Shown here: piece after piece, positions 48,825-56,636 of the stretch
How positions within the stretch are numbered: position 1 is the first letter of the stretch
Layout: each line of letters starts with the position of its first letter
Source of the DNA: Modestobacter marinus
GTDB taxonomy: Bacteria > Actinomycetota > Actinomycetes > Mycobacteriales > Geodermatophilaceae
Assembly (NCBI RefSeq): GCF_019799945.1
Contig: NZ_JABGCH010000007.1
Span: 1-64,000 of the forward strand
Reading direction: 5' to 3'
Length of the DNA stretch: 64,000 nt
The notes under the pieces: generated by a model
The model's database searches: none
What the model saw: the letters and a program-made list of their open reading frames with translations, nothing else
Told to the model about the DNA's origin: nothing
Made by a program: the position numbers and the translations under genes

Positions 48825-50867
48825 GTGGGCAAGCTGACGAAGGCAGCCGTCCCCATCGGGGTCGTCGCGATCGTCCTCATGCTGGTCGTGCCGCTGCCCG
48901 CGCCCGTGCTGGACCTCCTGCTGGGGCTGAACATCGTCGGCTCGCTGCTGATCCTCCTGGTGTCCATGCAGATCAAGCGGCCGCTGGACTTCGCCGTCTT
49001 CCCGTCGCTGGTCCTCATCGCCACGCTGATGCGGCTGGCGCTGAACGTCTCCTCCACCCGCCTGGTGCTCACCGACGGGTACGCCGGCAAGGTCATCGAG
49101 GCCTTCGGGCACTTCGTGATCGGCGGCTCGCTGATCGTCGGCCTGGTGATCTTCGTGATCCTCACGATCATCCAGTTCGTCGTCATCACCAACGGTGCCG
49201 GCCGGGTCGCCGAGGTCGGCGCCCGATTCACCCTCGACGCCATGCCGGGCAAGCAGATGGCCATCGACGCCGATCTGAACGCCGGGCTGATCAACGAGGC
49301 CCAGGCCCGCAAGCGGCGCAAGGAGGTCACCTCCGAAGCCGACTTCTACGGCTCGATGGACGGCGCCAGCAAGTTCGTCAAGGGCGACGCGATCGCCGCG
49401 ATCATCATCACGCTGATCAACCTGATCGGCGGCTTCGCGATCGGCGTCATGCAGCTCGGCATGTCGATGACCGACGCCGTCGCCACGTACTCCCTGCTGA
49501 CCGTCGGCGACGGGCTGGTCTCGCAGATCCCCGCGCTGCTCATCTCCACGGCCACCGGTCTGATCGTCACGCGCTCGGCCTCCGAGGGCGACATGGGCAG
49601 CGACCTGATCAGCCAGCTGAGCCGCAACAAGATGCCGGTGCGCATCGCCGGCGGCGCGTCCCTGGCGCTGTGCCTGATTCCCGGCCTGCCCAAGCTGCCG
49701 TTCCTGGTCATCGGTGGCCTCTTTCTCTTCCTGTCCGCCCGGCTCGAGGACACGCCGGACGAGGACCCCGACGAGGTGGCCGCCGCGCAGCAGGCCGACG
49801 AGCCCCAGCCGGACTCCCCCGAGGAGATCGCGGACAAGATGCGCGTGGACCCGCTGGAGCTCGAGGTCGCCTTCGACCTGGTCGAGCTGGTCGACACCGC
49901 CCGCGGCGGGGACCTGCTGGACCGGGTGAAGGCGCTGCGCCGGAAGGTCGCGATGGAGACCGGCCTGGTGATCCCGCTGGTGCGCACCCGCGACAACCTG
50001 GACCTGCCGGCGTCCCAGTACGTCATCTGGCTCAACGGCGTCCCCGCGGCCAGGGGGACCTCCCCGGCCGGGACGGTGCTCGCCATCGGCGACCACCTCG
50101 ACGGCCTGCCCGGCAAGCCCACCCGCGAGCCGGTGTTCGGCCTGCCCGCGAAGTGGGTGCCGGCCGAGCTCCAGCGGCAGGCCGAGATGGCCGGGGCCAC
50201 CGTGGTCGACCGCTCCTCGGTCATCACCACCCACCTGGCCGAGGTCGTCCGGCAGAACGCCTCGCAGCTGCTCGGCCGTGAGGACGTGAAGGTCCTGGTG
50301 GAGATGGTCCGCCGCACCCACCCGGCCGTCGTCGACGAGCTCACCCCCGCGCTGCTCAGCCTGGGCGAGGTGCAGCGTGTGCTGCACGCGCTGCTGGACG
50401 AGGGGGTGTCGATCCGCGATCTGGTGCGCATCTTCGAGGCGCTGTCCCTGCGGGCCAAGAAGTCCACCGACGTCGACGGGCTGGTCGAGGCCGCCCGCGC
50501 CGCGCTCGGTGCGGCCATCAGCCACCCCTTCGTGACGCCGGACGAGCGGCTGCACGTCATCACGCTGGAGCCCTCGTTCGAGCAGCGGCTGCTGGAGGCC
50601 ATCCGCCCGACGGAGGCCGGCCAGGTGCTCGCCCTCGACGGCCACACCGTCGACGCCCTGGTGCGCGGCTGCACCAACCTGCTCGACGAGGCCGACCGGA
50701 TGAGCCTCTCCCCCGTCCTCGTGTGCTCACCCCAGGTCCGAGCCGCACTGTCCCGCCTGGTCCGCCAGGTCCTGCCGCGGCTGTCGGTCGTCTCGTACAA
50801 CGAGGTGTCCCGCACGGCCCAGATCGAGTCCCTGGGAGTGGTGAGCGGTGCCGTCGCAGTCCGTTGA
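48825..50867 (+). CDS. flhA: Flagellar export gate protein FlhA
   Basis: This 680-residue protein has eight predicted membrane segments with the FHIPEP region (LVLIATLMRLALNVSSTRLV, AFGHFVIGGSLIVGLVIF, TNGAGRVAEVGARFTLDAMP, GKQMAIDADLNAGLINEAQA, KRRKEVTSEADFYGSMDGAS). A cytoplasmic ring domain (about 330-680) follows (LGREDVKVLVEMVRRTHPAV, LLSLGEVQRVLHALLDEGVS). The GTG at 48825 begins at the usual VGKLTKAAVPIG; longer in-frame starts lack support. The 3' end overlaps the FlhF-like gene by 20 bases. About 120 bases before it are noncoding. Confidence 0.97.
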   Translation: MGKLTKAAVPIGVVAIVLMLVVPLPAPVLDLLLGLNIVGSLLILLVSMQIKRPLDFAVFPSLVLIATLMRLALNVSSTRLVLTDGYAGKVIEAFGHFVIGGSLIVGLVIFVILTIIQFVVITNGAGRVAEVGARFTLDAMPGKQMAIDADLNAGLINEAQARKRRKEVTSEADFYGSMDGASKFVKGDAIAAIIITLINLIGGFAIGVMQLGMSMTDAVATYSLLTVGDGLVSQIPALLISTATGLIVTRSASEGDMGSDLISQLSRNKMPVRIAGGASLALCLIPGLPKLPFLVIGGLFLFLSARLEDTPDEDPDEVAAAQQADEPQPDSPEEIADKMRVDPLELEVAFDLVELVDTARGGDLLDRVKALRRKVAMETGLVIPLVRTRDNLDLPASQYVIWLNGVPAARGTSPAGTVLAIGDHLDGLPGKPTREPVFGLPAKWVPAELQRQAEMAGATVVDRSSVITTHLAEVVRQNASQLLGREDVKVLVEMVRRTHPAVVDELTPALLSLGEVQRVLHALLDEGVSIRDLVRIFEALSLRAKKSTDVDGLVEAARAALGAAISHPFVTPDERLHVITLEPSFEQRLLEAIRPTEAGQVLALDGHTVDALVRGCTNLLDEADRMSLSPVLVCSPQVRAALSRLVRQVLPRLSVVSYNEVSRTAQIESLGVVSGAVAVR

Positions 50868-53800
50868 GGCAGCCACGCGTGAGGAGGCCATCGAGGCCGC
50901 GCGCGAGAAGTTCGGGCCGTCGGCGCGGATCGTCGGCGTCCGCCGGATCCGCTCCGGCGGGATGCTCGGCTTCTTCGCGACCGAGCGGTTCATCGCCGAG
51001 GTCGAGGTGAGCGCGCGGCCCGCTGCGCCTGCACCGGCCGCCGCCCGGCCCTCCCTCGACGACCGGGCGAGCGAGCTCGCCGACCTGTTCCGCAGCGGCC
51101 CGGCGGACGAGCCCGCCGTCGGCCTGTACGGGCGGGCCGGCTCCGGCCGGGTCCCCGTGGCTGAACCGGCTGCCGCCCGCACCGCTCAGGCCGCCGGGTC
51201 GCTGGGCGATGCGCTGGTCGAGCGGATGTCGGCCATCCGCACCGCTGCGCCGCGCACCGGTGGCTTCCGTGCCGCGGCGGTCGCCGACCGCCCGGCGACG
51301 TCGCGCCCCGCCCCCTCGCCGGCCCGGTCAGCGGCGGCTGCGTCCACCGCCCGGTCCGCGGCGGCTGCGTCCTCGACCGCCCGGTCCGCGACGGCGCACC
51401 CGGCGGCGTCCCGGTCGTCGGCGGCGCGTCCGGCCACCGCCCGGTCCTCCTCCGCCGCCCGCCCCGCTGGCGCACGGTCCGGAGGCGGCACCGCCAAGCC
51501 GTTCACCCCGGCCCGGCACACGCTGATGCTGTCCCCGGAGGAGCTGGCCGGGCCCGTGGCGGAGCCGGCCGTGGAGCCGGCGGGCCCGGTCGATGCGCCG
51601 TCGCCGTTCGCGGCCGCGCTGACCCGCATGGTGACCAGCGACCAGCAGGTCCGGGCCGCGGTCGACGACGCCGCCGAGGCCGCCGCCGAGGCCGCGCGCC
51701 TGCAGGCGGAGGCCGAGGCCGCCGCGGTCGAGGCCACCCGCCAGGAGGCCCAGCGCATCCAGGCCGCCGCCGCCGAGGCCGTCGCCGCCGAGGCGGCCCG
51801 CATCGAGGCCGAGCGCATCGAGGCGGCCCGCCGGCAGGCCGCCCGGATCGAGGCCGTCCGCCGGGAGGCCGCGCGGCTGGAGGCCGAGCGCATCCAGGCC
51901 GAGGCCGCAGCCGCTGCCCGGGCCGCCGAGGAGGCCGCCCGCCTGCAGGCCGAGGCCGAGGCTGCTGCCGCCGTCGAGGCCGCGCGCCTGCAGGCCGAGG
52001 CCGAAGCCGCTGCCGCCGCCGAGGCGGCCCGGATCGAGGCCGAGGCCGAGGCCGCCGCCGCCGCGGAGGCCGCCCGGCTGCAGGCCCAGGCTGCCGCGGC
52101 CGCACGTGTCCAGGCCGAGGGGGAGGCCGCCGCCGCCGCGGAGGCGGCCCGGATCGAGGCCGAGGCCGAGGCCGCCGCTGCCGCCGAGGCCGCGTGGCTG
52201 CGCGCCGAGGCGGAGGCGGCTGCCGTCGCGGAGGCCGCCCGGCTGCAGGCCGAGGCGGAGGCCGCCGCGCGCGCTGCCGCGGCCGCCGCTGCGGAAGCCG
52301 CCCGCATGGAGGCGCAGCGGCTCGAGGCCGAGCGGGCCGAGGCCGAGCGGGCCGAGGCCGCCCGGATCGAGGCCGCCCGGATCGAGGCCGCCCGAGTGGA
52401 GGCGGCCCGCGCCGAGGCCGCCCGCGTCGAGGCCATCCGGCGGCAGGCCGAGGCCGCCGCCGAGGCCGCCCGCATCCAGTCCGAGGCCGAGGCCGCCGCC
52501 GAGGCGGCGCGGCTGCAGGCCGAGGCCGCGGCCGCCGAAGCCGCCCGCCTGGAGGCGGAGGCCGCTGCCGCCGAGGAGCTCGCCGCCGCGGAGGCCCTCG
52601 CCGCCGCCGAGGCGATGACCCCCGAGGAGGTGGAGGAGGTCTCGCTCTCGATGGTCGAGAGCGTCCGTAACCTCGACCAGGAGCGCGCCGACCTCGTCGA
52701 GGAGGTGCTCGCGGCCAACGGCAGCGGCCGTGGCCGGCACCGTTTCCCGGAGGACCTCGCCGACGACCGGGAGGCGGTGGCCGTCGCCGAGGCGACCGCG
52801 GTGATCGCCGCCGTCGCCACCGGTGAGCTCGCCGTCCAGCCGCCCGCCCCGGCCACCGCGCTCGCGGCCGAGCAGGTGCGCGACGTCCCGGAGCCGTGGC
52901 TCTACGACGACGGCACCCAGCACACCGACGCCTACGGCAACGCCTACGACACCGGGACGTACAGCTGGACCGACCCGTGGGGTCCGGCCGCCGCGGCCCC
53001 CCTCGTGGTGGACGCGGTCGTGGTGGAGGACACCCCTGCCGACCCGTTCCCGGTGACCGGCCCGGCGACCGCCGAGGCGGAGGCGGTCGTGTCCGCCTCG
53101 CTCGTGCGGACCGCCAGCGACCCCGCCCCCCTGCCGCTGGACGCCACGACGTTCTTGCCGGCGCTGTCGCTGATGCCGCCCAGCACGGGCGGTGCGACGA
53201 GCGGCCGCCCCGCGGTGCCGCCGGCCCGCCGGGGACGCCCGCCGGTCCCTGCGCCGCGGCCGAACGGCCGGATCGCGGAGACCCAGCCCACGCCGCTGCC
53301 CGCGGTCTCCGGGCCGGCCACCGGTGCCGGCCGGTCCGCCGACCCGGGGACCCGGCTGGCGACCGTGACCCGGCTGGTCCCGCAGCACGCCCGGACCCTC
53401 GTGCCGATGCACCCGCACGGCCCGGACGAGCTGCTCCTGCGGCTGCTGACGCTGGGTCTGCCCGGCTTCCTGCTCGGGGACGACTTCACCGCCGACGTCG
53501 CCGCGCACGGGGTGTACGCCGCGCTGACCCGGACCCTGGCCGACCGGCTGCCGCCCGCCCCTCAGGCGCCCACCGAGCCCGGTGAGGTGCTGCTGGTCGT
53601 CGGCCCCGGCGCGGAGACGCTGGCCGCGGCCCGGTCGCTGGCCGTGTCGCTGCACCTGGACCCCGAGACGGTGCAGTGGGCGTCCTCCGGTGCGCTGGCC
53701 GGACTCGCCCCCGAGCACAGCCGGATCACCTCACTGGAGACCGCGCTCGTCCGCCGGCGGGAGAGCACCTCGGCCGGGCGGGTCACCGTCGTCGCCGTGG

Positions 53801-54096
53801 ACGCGCCGCTGCGCACCGCCGGGGGTCCCTGGCTGGAGCACATGCTCTCGGTCTGGGCGCCCACCGCGGTCTGGGCGCTGCTGGACTCGACGCGCAAGCC
53901 CGAGGACCTCGTTCCCTGGCTGGAGGCGATGCCGCGGGTCGACGCCGTCGTCGTGCAGGACACCGACGCCACCGCTGACCCGGCCGCCGTTCTCAACCAT
54001 GTCGGCATCCCGATCGCCCTCGTCGACGGCGCCCGGGCCACGGCGCACCGCTGGGCCTCGCTGCTGTGCGAGCGCCTGGAGGAGATGCGCGGATGA
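50848..54096 (+). CDS. flhF: Giant FlhF-like protein with long Ala/Glu/Arg coiled coil and degenerate GTPase domain
   Basis: This 1082-residue protein begins with an FlhF-type N-domain (VEAATREEAIEAAREKFGPS, ARIVGVRRIRSGGMLGFFAT). Residues 56-270 are low complexity (Ala/Arg/Ser). About 271-594 is an extreme coiled coil built from EAARLQAEAEAAA- and RIEAARIEA-type units. About 595-910 is acidic then Pro-rich. The C-terminal ~170 residues align with the SRP-type G domain of FlhF but lack its motifs: the P-loop reads VVGPGAETLAAARSL instead of GPTGVGKTTT, DTAGR is DAPLR, and TKLD is QDTD. It cannot bind GTP in the normal way. Typical FlhF is about 350-450 residues. It may place or scaffold flagella. 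Start GTG 50848 overlaps flhA. Confidence 0.8.
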   Translation: MPSQSVEAATREEAIEAAREKFGPSARIVGVRRIRSGGMLGFFATERFIAEVEVSARPAAPAPAAARPSLDDRASELADLFRSGPADEPAVGLYGRAGSGRVPVAEPAAARTAQAAGSLGDALVERMSAIRTAAPRTGGFRAAAVADRPATSRPAPSPARSAAAASTARSAAAASSTARSATAHPAASRSSAARPATARSSSAARPAGARSGGGTAKPFTPARHTLMLSPEELAGPVAEPAVEPAGPVDAPSPFAAALTRMVTSDQQVRAAVDDAAEAAAEAARLQAEAEAAAVEATRQEAQRIQAAAAEAVAAEAARIEAERIEAARRQAARIEAVRREAARLEAERIQAEAAAAARAAEEAARLQAEAEAAAAVEAARLQAEAEAAAAAEAARIEAEAEAAAAAEAARLQAQAAAAARVQAEGEAAAAAEAARIEAEAEAAAAAEAAWLRAEAEAAAVAEAARLQAEAEAAARAAAAAAAEAARMEAQRLEAERAEAERAEAARIEAARIEAARVEAARAEAARVEAIRRQAEAAAEAARIQSEAEAAAEAARLQAEAAAAEAARLEAEAAAAEELAAAEALAAAEAMTPEEVEEVSLSMVESVRNLDQERADLVEEVLAANGSGRGRHRFPEDLADDREAVAVAEATAVIAAVATGELAVQPPAPATALAAEQVRDVPEPWLYDDGTQHTDAYGNAYDTGTYSWTDPWGPAAAAPLVVDAVVVEDTPADPFPVTGPATAEAEAVVSASLVRTASDPAPLPLDATTFLPALSLMPPSTGGATSGRPAVPPARRGRPPVPAPRPNGRIAETQPTPLPAVSGPATGAGRSADPGTRLATVTRLVPQHARTLVPMHPHGPDELLLRLLTLGLPGFLLGDDFTADVAAHGVYAALTRTLADRLPPAPQAPTEPGEVLLVVGPGAETLAAARSLAVSLHLDPETVQWASSGALAGLAPEHSRITSLETALVRRRESTSAGRVTVVAVDAPLRTAGGPWLEHMLSVWAPTAVWALLDSTRKPEDLVPWLEAMPRVDAVVVQDTDATADPAAVLNHVGIPIALVDGARATAHRWASLLCERLEEMRG

Positions 54097-54326
54097 TCAG
54101 CCCGCTCCGCGGGGACGTGCTGCTCGTCGGCTTCGTGCTGGCGATCCCCGTCCTGCTGCTCGGGCTGCGGGGCGACATGGCACTCGCGGAGGTCGTCGCC
54201 CGGCTGCCGTGGTGCCTCGGGGCGGCCTGGGCGGCGGTCGCGCTGGTGCGGTGGGCCAGCACGCCGCGTCCGCAGGCGCCGACCCGTCGCGCGCCGGCCG
54301 AGGAGGAGCCCCGCCCCAGCGCCTGA
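54093..54326 (+). CDS. Small membrane protein at the flhG position
   Basis: This 77-residue protein has two membrane segments (GDVLLVGFVLAIPVLLLGL and LPWCLGAAWAAVALVRWAS) and a Pro/Arg-rich tail. Its ATG overlaps the stop of the FlhF-like gene, so it is the last gene of the flagellar run. FlhG (an ATPase) normally follows flhF, and this protein bears no resemblance to it. Function unknown. Confidence 0.65.
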   Translation: MISPLRGDVLLVGFVLAIPVLLLGLRGDMALAEVVARLPWCLGAAWAAVALVRWASTPRPQAPTRRAPAEEEPRPSA

Positions 54327-54354
54327 GGCCGAGCCGGTGCACCACAGCGCCCCT

Positions 54355-54410
54355 CATTGCACGGTGATCACCCGCGCTGCAGCACGGGCAACGCGACGCA
54401 AGAGCGTGCA
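54355..54410 (+). repeat. Left arm of an inverted repeat flanking the AbiEi/DUF559 remnant
   Basis: It starts CATTGCAC and ends CAAGAGCGTGCA; its reverse complement matches 54758-54822 in blocks (GCACGCTCTT, CGCGTTGC, TGC.GCAGC and terminal GTGCAATG), about 75% identity over the best 35 bases. Confidence 0.5.
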
Positions 54411-54492
54411 GTGCGGCGTCCACAGTCGATCCGCTCGTCCACAGAGTGCCGAGGGAGCCGCCGCGAGCCTAGCCGTGCGGCCACGTGGGCCG

Positions 54493-54749
54493 GTGAGCAC
54501 CGGAGCCGAGCCCACGTGGCTGGTCCTGCAATCGCAGGCGCTGACCGACGACGAGATCAGGCGCCGGCGACGGCAGGGCGGGTGGTCGACCCTGCAACGC
54601 GGCGCCTACCTGCCGGGCGTCGAGCAGCCGGGAGGACGCCCTGCGGGACGAGGGGTGGGGCAAGGTGCGGTGCATCTGGGCCGACCTGGCCACGCCGTCC
54701 GCCCTCGTGGCCCGCTGGACCCGCGCCCCCGGGCGCGGGCCGCGCTGAT
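54493..54749 (+). pseudogene. Remnant of an AbiEi-antitoxin-like / DUF559 gene
   Basis: The first part (from GTG 54493) reads PTWLVLQSQALTDDEIRRRR, RQGGWSTLQRGAYLPG, the winged-helix start of AbiEi-type antitoxins. Near 54620 the frame changes and the sequence resumes as REDALRDEGWGKVRCIWADL, ATPSALVARWTRA, the typical C-terminus of DUF559 (Vsr-like) proteins, stopping at 54749. About 180-200 central residues are missing. In intact actinobacterial homologues these two ends belong to one ~300-residue protein. Confidence 0.7.
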
Positions 54750-54757
54750 CCCGCATC

Positions 54758-54822
54758 GCACGCTCTTCGTCCGCGTTGCTCCTGCCGCAGCTCGTGCAGA
54801 GCGCACAGAAGGCGTGCAATGC
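54758..54822 (+). repeat. Right arm of the inverted repeat flanking the AbiEi/DUF559 remnant
   Basis: It starts CGCACGCTCTT and ends GTGCAATG. It matches the reverse complement of 54355-54410, so the remnant lies between inverted repeats about 350 bases apart. Confidence 0.5.
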
Positions 54823-54842
54823 GGGCACGGCCCGCCCGGGCG

Positions 54843-56141
54843 TCAGAGCGGGAGGTCCTCCAGCATCTCGGTGACCAGGGCCGCGATCGGCGAGCGCTCC
54901 GAGCGGGTCAGGGTCACGTGCGCGAAGAGCGGATGCCCCTTGAGCGCCTCGATCACCGCGGTGACGCCGTCGTGCCGGCCCACCCGCAGGTTGTCCCGCT
55001 GCGCCACGTCGTGGGTCAGCACGACCCGCGAGTTCGTGCCCAGCCGGGACAGCACCGTGAGCAGCACGCCGCGCTCCAGCGACTGCGCCTCGTCGACGAT
55101 CACGAAGGAGTCGTGCAGCGACCGGCCGCGGATGTGGGTGAGCGGCAGGACCTCGATCAGCCCGCGTGCCAGGACCTCGTCGAGCACTGCCGGGGACACC
55201 AGGGCACCGAGGGTGTCGAACACCGCCTGGGCCCAGGGCGCCATCTTCTCGCCCTCGCTGCCGGGCAGGTAGCCGAGCTCCTGGCCGCCGACCGCGTACA
55301 GCGGCCGGAAGATGACCACCTTCTTGTGCGCCCGCCGCTCCATGACCGACTCCAGGCCGGCGCACATCGCCAGCGCTGACTTGCCCGTCCCGGCCCGCCC
55401 GCCGAGCGACACGATCCCGACGTCGGGGTCGAGCAGCAGGTCCAGGGCGATCCGCTGCTCGGCCGAGCGCCCGTGCAGCCCGAACGCCTCCCGGTCGCCG
55501 CGGACCAGCCGGACGTGCTTGTCCGGGGTCACCCGGCCCAGCGCGGAGCCGCGCGCGGACAGCAGCACGAGCCCGGTGTGCGTGGGCAGCTCCGCGGCGG
55601 CGGGCACGAACACCGAGCCGGTGTCGTAGAGCGCCTTGATCTCGGACTCCTCGAGCGCGAGCTCGGCCATGCCCGTCCAGCCGGCGTCGATGACGCCCGA
55701 GTCGCGGTACTCCTCGGTCGCCAGCCCGACGGCGGCGGCCTTGACCCGCAGCGGGACGTCCTTGGTGACCAGGCAGACGTCCCGGCCCTCGGACCGCAGG
55801 TTCAGCGCGACGACCATGATCCGGCTGTCGTTGCTGTCGCTGCGGAAACCGGCCGGCAGCGCCGACGGGTCACTGTGGTTCAGCTCGACGTGCAGCGTGC
55901 CGCCCTGGTCGCCCACCGGGATGGGCGCGTCGAGCCGCCCGTGCTGCACCCGCAGGTCGTCGAGCTTGCGCAGCGTCTGCCGCGCGAACCAGCCCAGCTC
56001 GGGGTGGTCCCGCTTGGCCTCGAGCTCCCCCACCACGACCAGGGGGAGGACCACCTCGTGCTCGGCGAACCGCAGCAGCGCCCCCGGGTCGGAGAGCAGC
56101 ACGGAAGTGTCGAGGACGTAGGTGCGGCGGCTTGTGCTCAC
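54843..56141 (-). CDS. phoH2: PhoH2-type protein: PIN RNase domain fused to PhoH ATPase
   Basis: This 432-residue protein has an N-terminal PIN domain ([52 protein letters not shown]; acidic metal-binding residues present). The C-terminal PhoH ATPase has Walker [17 protein letters not shown] and Walker [21 protein letters not shown]. PhoH2 proteins are RNA helicase/RNases. The GTG at 56141 starts [16 protein letters not shown]; a longer frame upstream is low complexity. In M. tuberculosis the equivalent is Rv1095. Confidence 0.93.
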   Translation of the reverse strand: MSTSRRTYVLDTSVLLSDPGALLRFAEHEVVLPLVVVGELEAKRDHPELGWFARQTLRKLDDLRVQHGRLDAPIPVGDQGGTLHVELNHSDPSALPAGFRSDSNDSRIMVVALNLRSEGRDVCLVTKDVPLRVKAAAVGLATEEYRDSGVIDAGWTGMAELALEESEIKALYDTGSVFVPAAAELPTHTGLVLLSARGSALGRVTPDKHVRLVRGDREAFGLHGRSAEQRIALDLLLDPDVGIVSLGGRAGTGKSALAMCAGLESVMERRAHKKVVIFRPLYAVGGQELGYLPGSEGEKMAPWAQAVFDTLGALVSPAVLDEVLARGLIEVLPLTHIRGRSLHDSFVIVDEAQSLERGVLLTVLSRLGTNSRVVLTHDVAQRDNLRVGRHDGVTAVIEALKGHPLFAHVTLTRSERSPIAALVTEMLEDLPL

Positions 56142-56459
56142 GAGTCGGCTCCCCTGGGGCACACGGCGCGCCCCGGCTCGAAGGTGGCCGGGTCCCGGCG
56201 CAGGGGCCGGGACGCGGCCCCTCTGGTCGACGACGCGCTCGTCACCACCACCGGGCCTCCCGTGGACGGCGAGGCGGGCTCCCCGTCCACCGCGGACGTT
56301 AGGCCCTCCCACCGACAGGAACATCCCCTTGACACGCCAACGGGTGACACGTGAGGCGTCGTTCTCCAGCCGGACTCCTGCCGGAAACGTCGGACGGCGA
56401 ACCCCGGCCCAGCACGCCGGGGACGATGGGGAGCGCGGCGGCGGGCGACGTCTCGGGGC
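56142..56459. other. Gene-free 318-bp stretch between phoH2 and a small membrane-protein gene
   Basis: It contains a hairpin at 56403-56423, and presumably the phoH2 promoter. I see no coding sequence with family resemblance and no dispersed repeat. Confidence 0.5.
56403..56423 (-). terminator. Hairpin after the 58-residue membrane-protein gene
   Basis: CCCCGGC pairs with GCCGGGG around a 7-base loop, 37 bases beyond the minus-strand stop at 56460. No T run. Confidence 0.45.
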
Positions 56460-56636
56460 TCAGCCGTCCCGGCGAGGCCGGGCGGCGACCGCGGCCCAGG
56501 CGACGGGGACCAGCAGCACCGGCCACTGCACGGACAGGTCGCCGAACCGGAGCACCCCGAGCAGCAGGAACAGGAACAGCCAGCCCGCCGTCCAGAGGCC
56601 CAGCCGACGGCACCGCGCGGGGTCGCGGCCCCTCAC
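56460..56636 (-). CDS. Small membrane protein, 58 residues
   Basis: From a GTG overlapping the DUF885 stop (GTGA), it reads a basic start (RGRDPARCRR) and two hydrophobic stretches (LGLWTAGWLFLFLLLGVL and VQWPVLLVPVAWAAVAA), ending in Arg-rich residues. It is too small for family recognition; the overlap and the hydrophobic pattern support it being real. Confidence 0.6.
   Translation of the reverse strand: MRGRDPARCRRLGLWTAGWLFLFLLLGVLRFGDLSVQWPVLLVPVAWAAVAARPRRDG

Larger units (their letters stand above)
54327..54842. other. Gene-free stretch with a decayed gene flanked by inverted repeats
   Basis: No intact gene is seen. It holds a broken AbiEi/DUF559-type gene (54493-54749) between imperfect inverted repeats at 54355-54410 and 54758-54822, described separately. 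Confidence 0.6.

Noticed and set aside
51660-52620. Regularly spaced short repeats suggesting a CRISPR array
   Set aside because: They are in-frame codon repeats of a coiled coil with no unique spacers of constant length.
51328-53718. 796-codon and 556-codon open frames antisense to the FlhF-like gene
   Set aside because: They mirror the Ala/Glu coiled-coil repeats, producing Gly/Leu- or Ala/Ser-rich repeats with no domain. The plus frame has FlhF-like ends and a coupled start.
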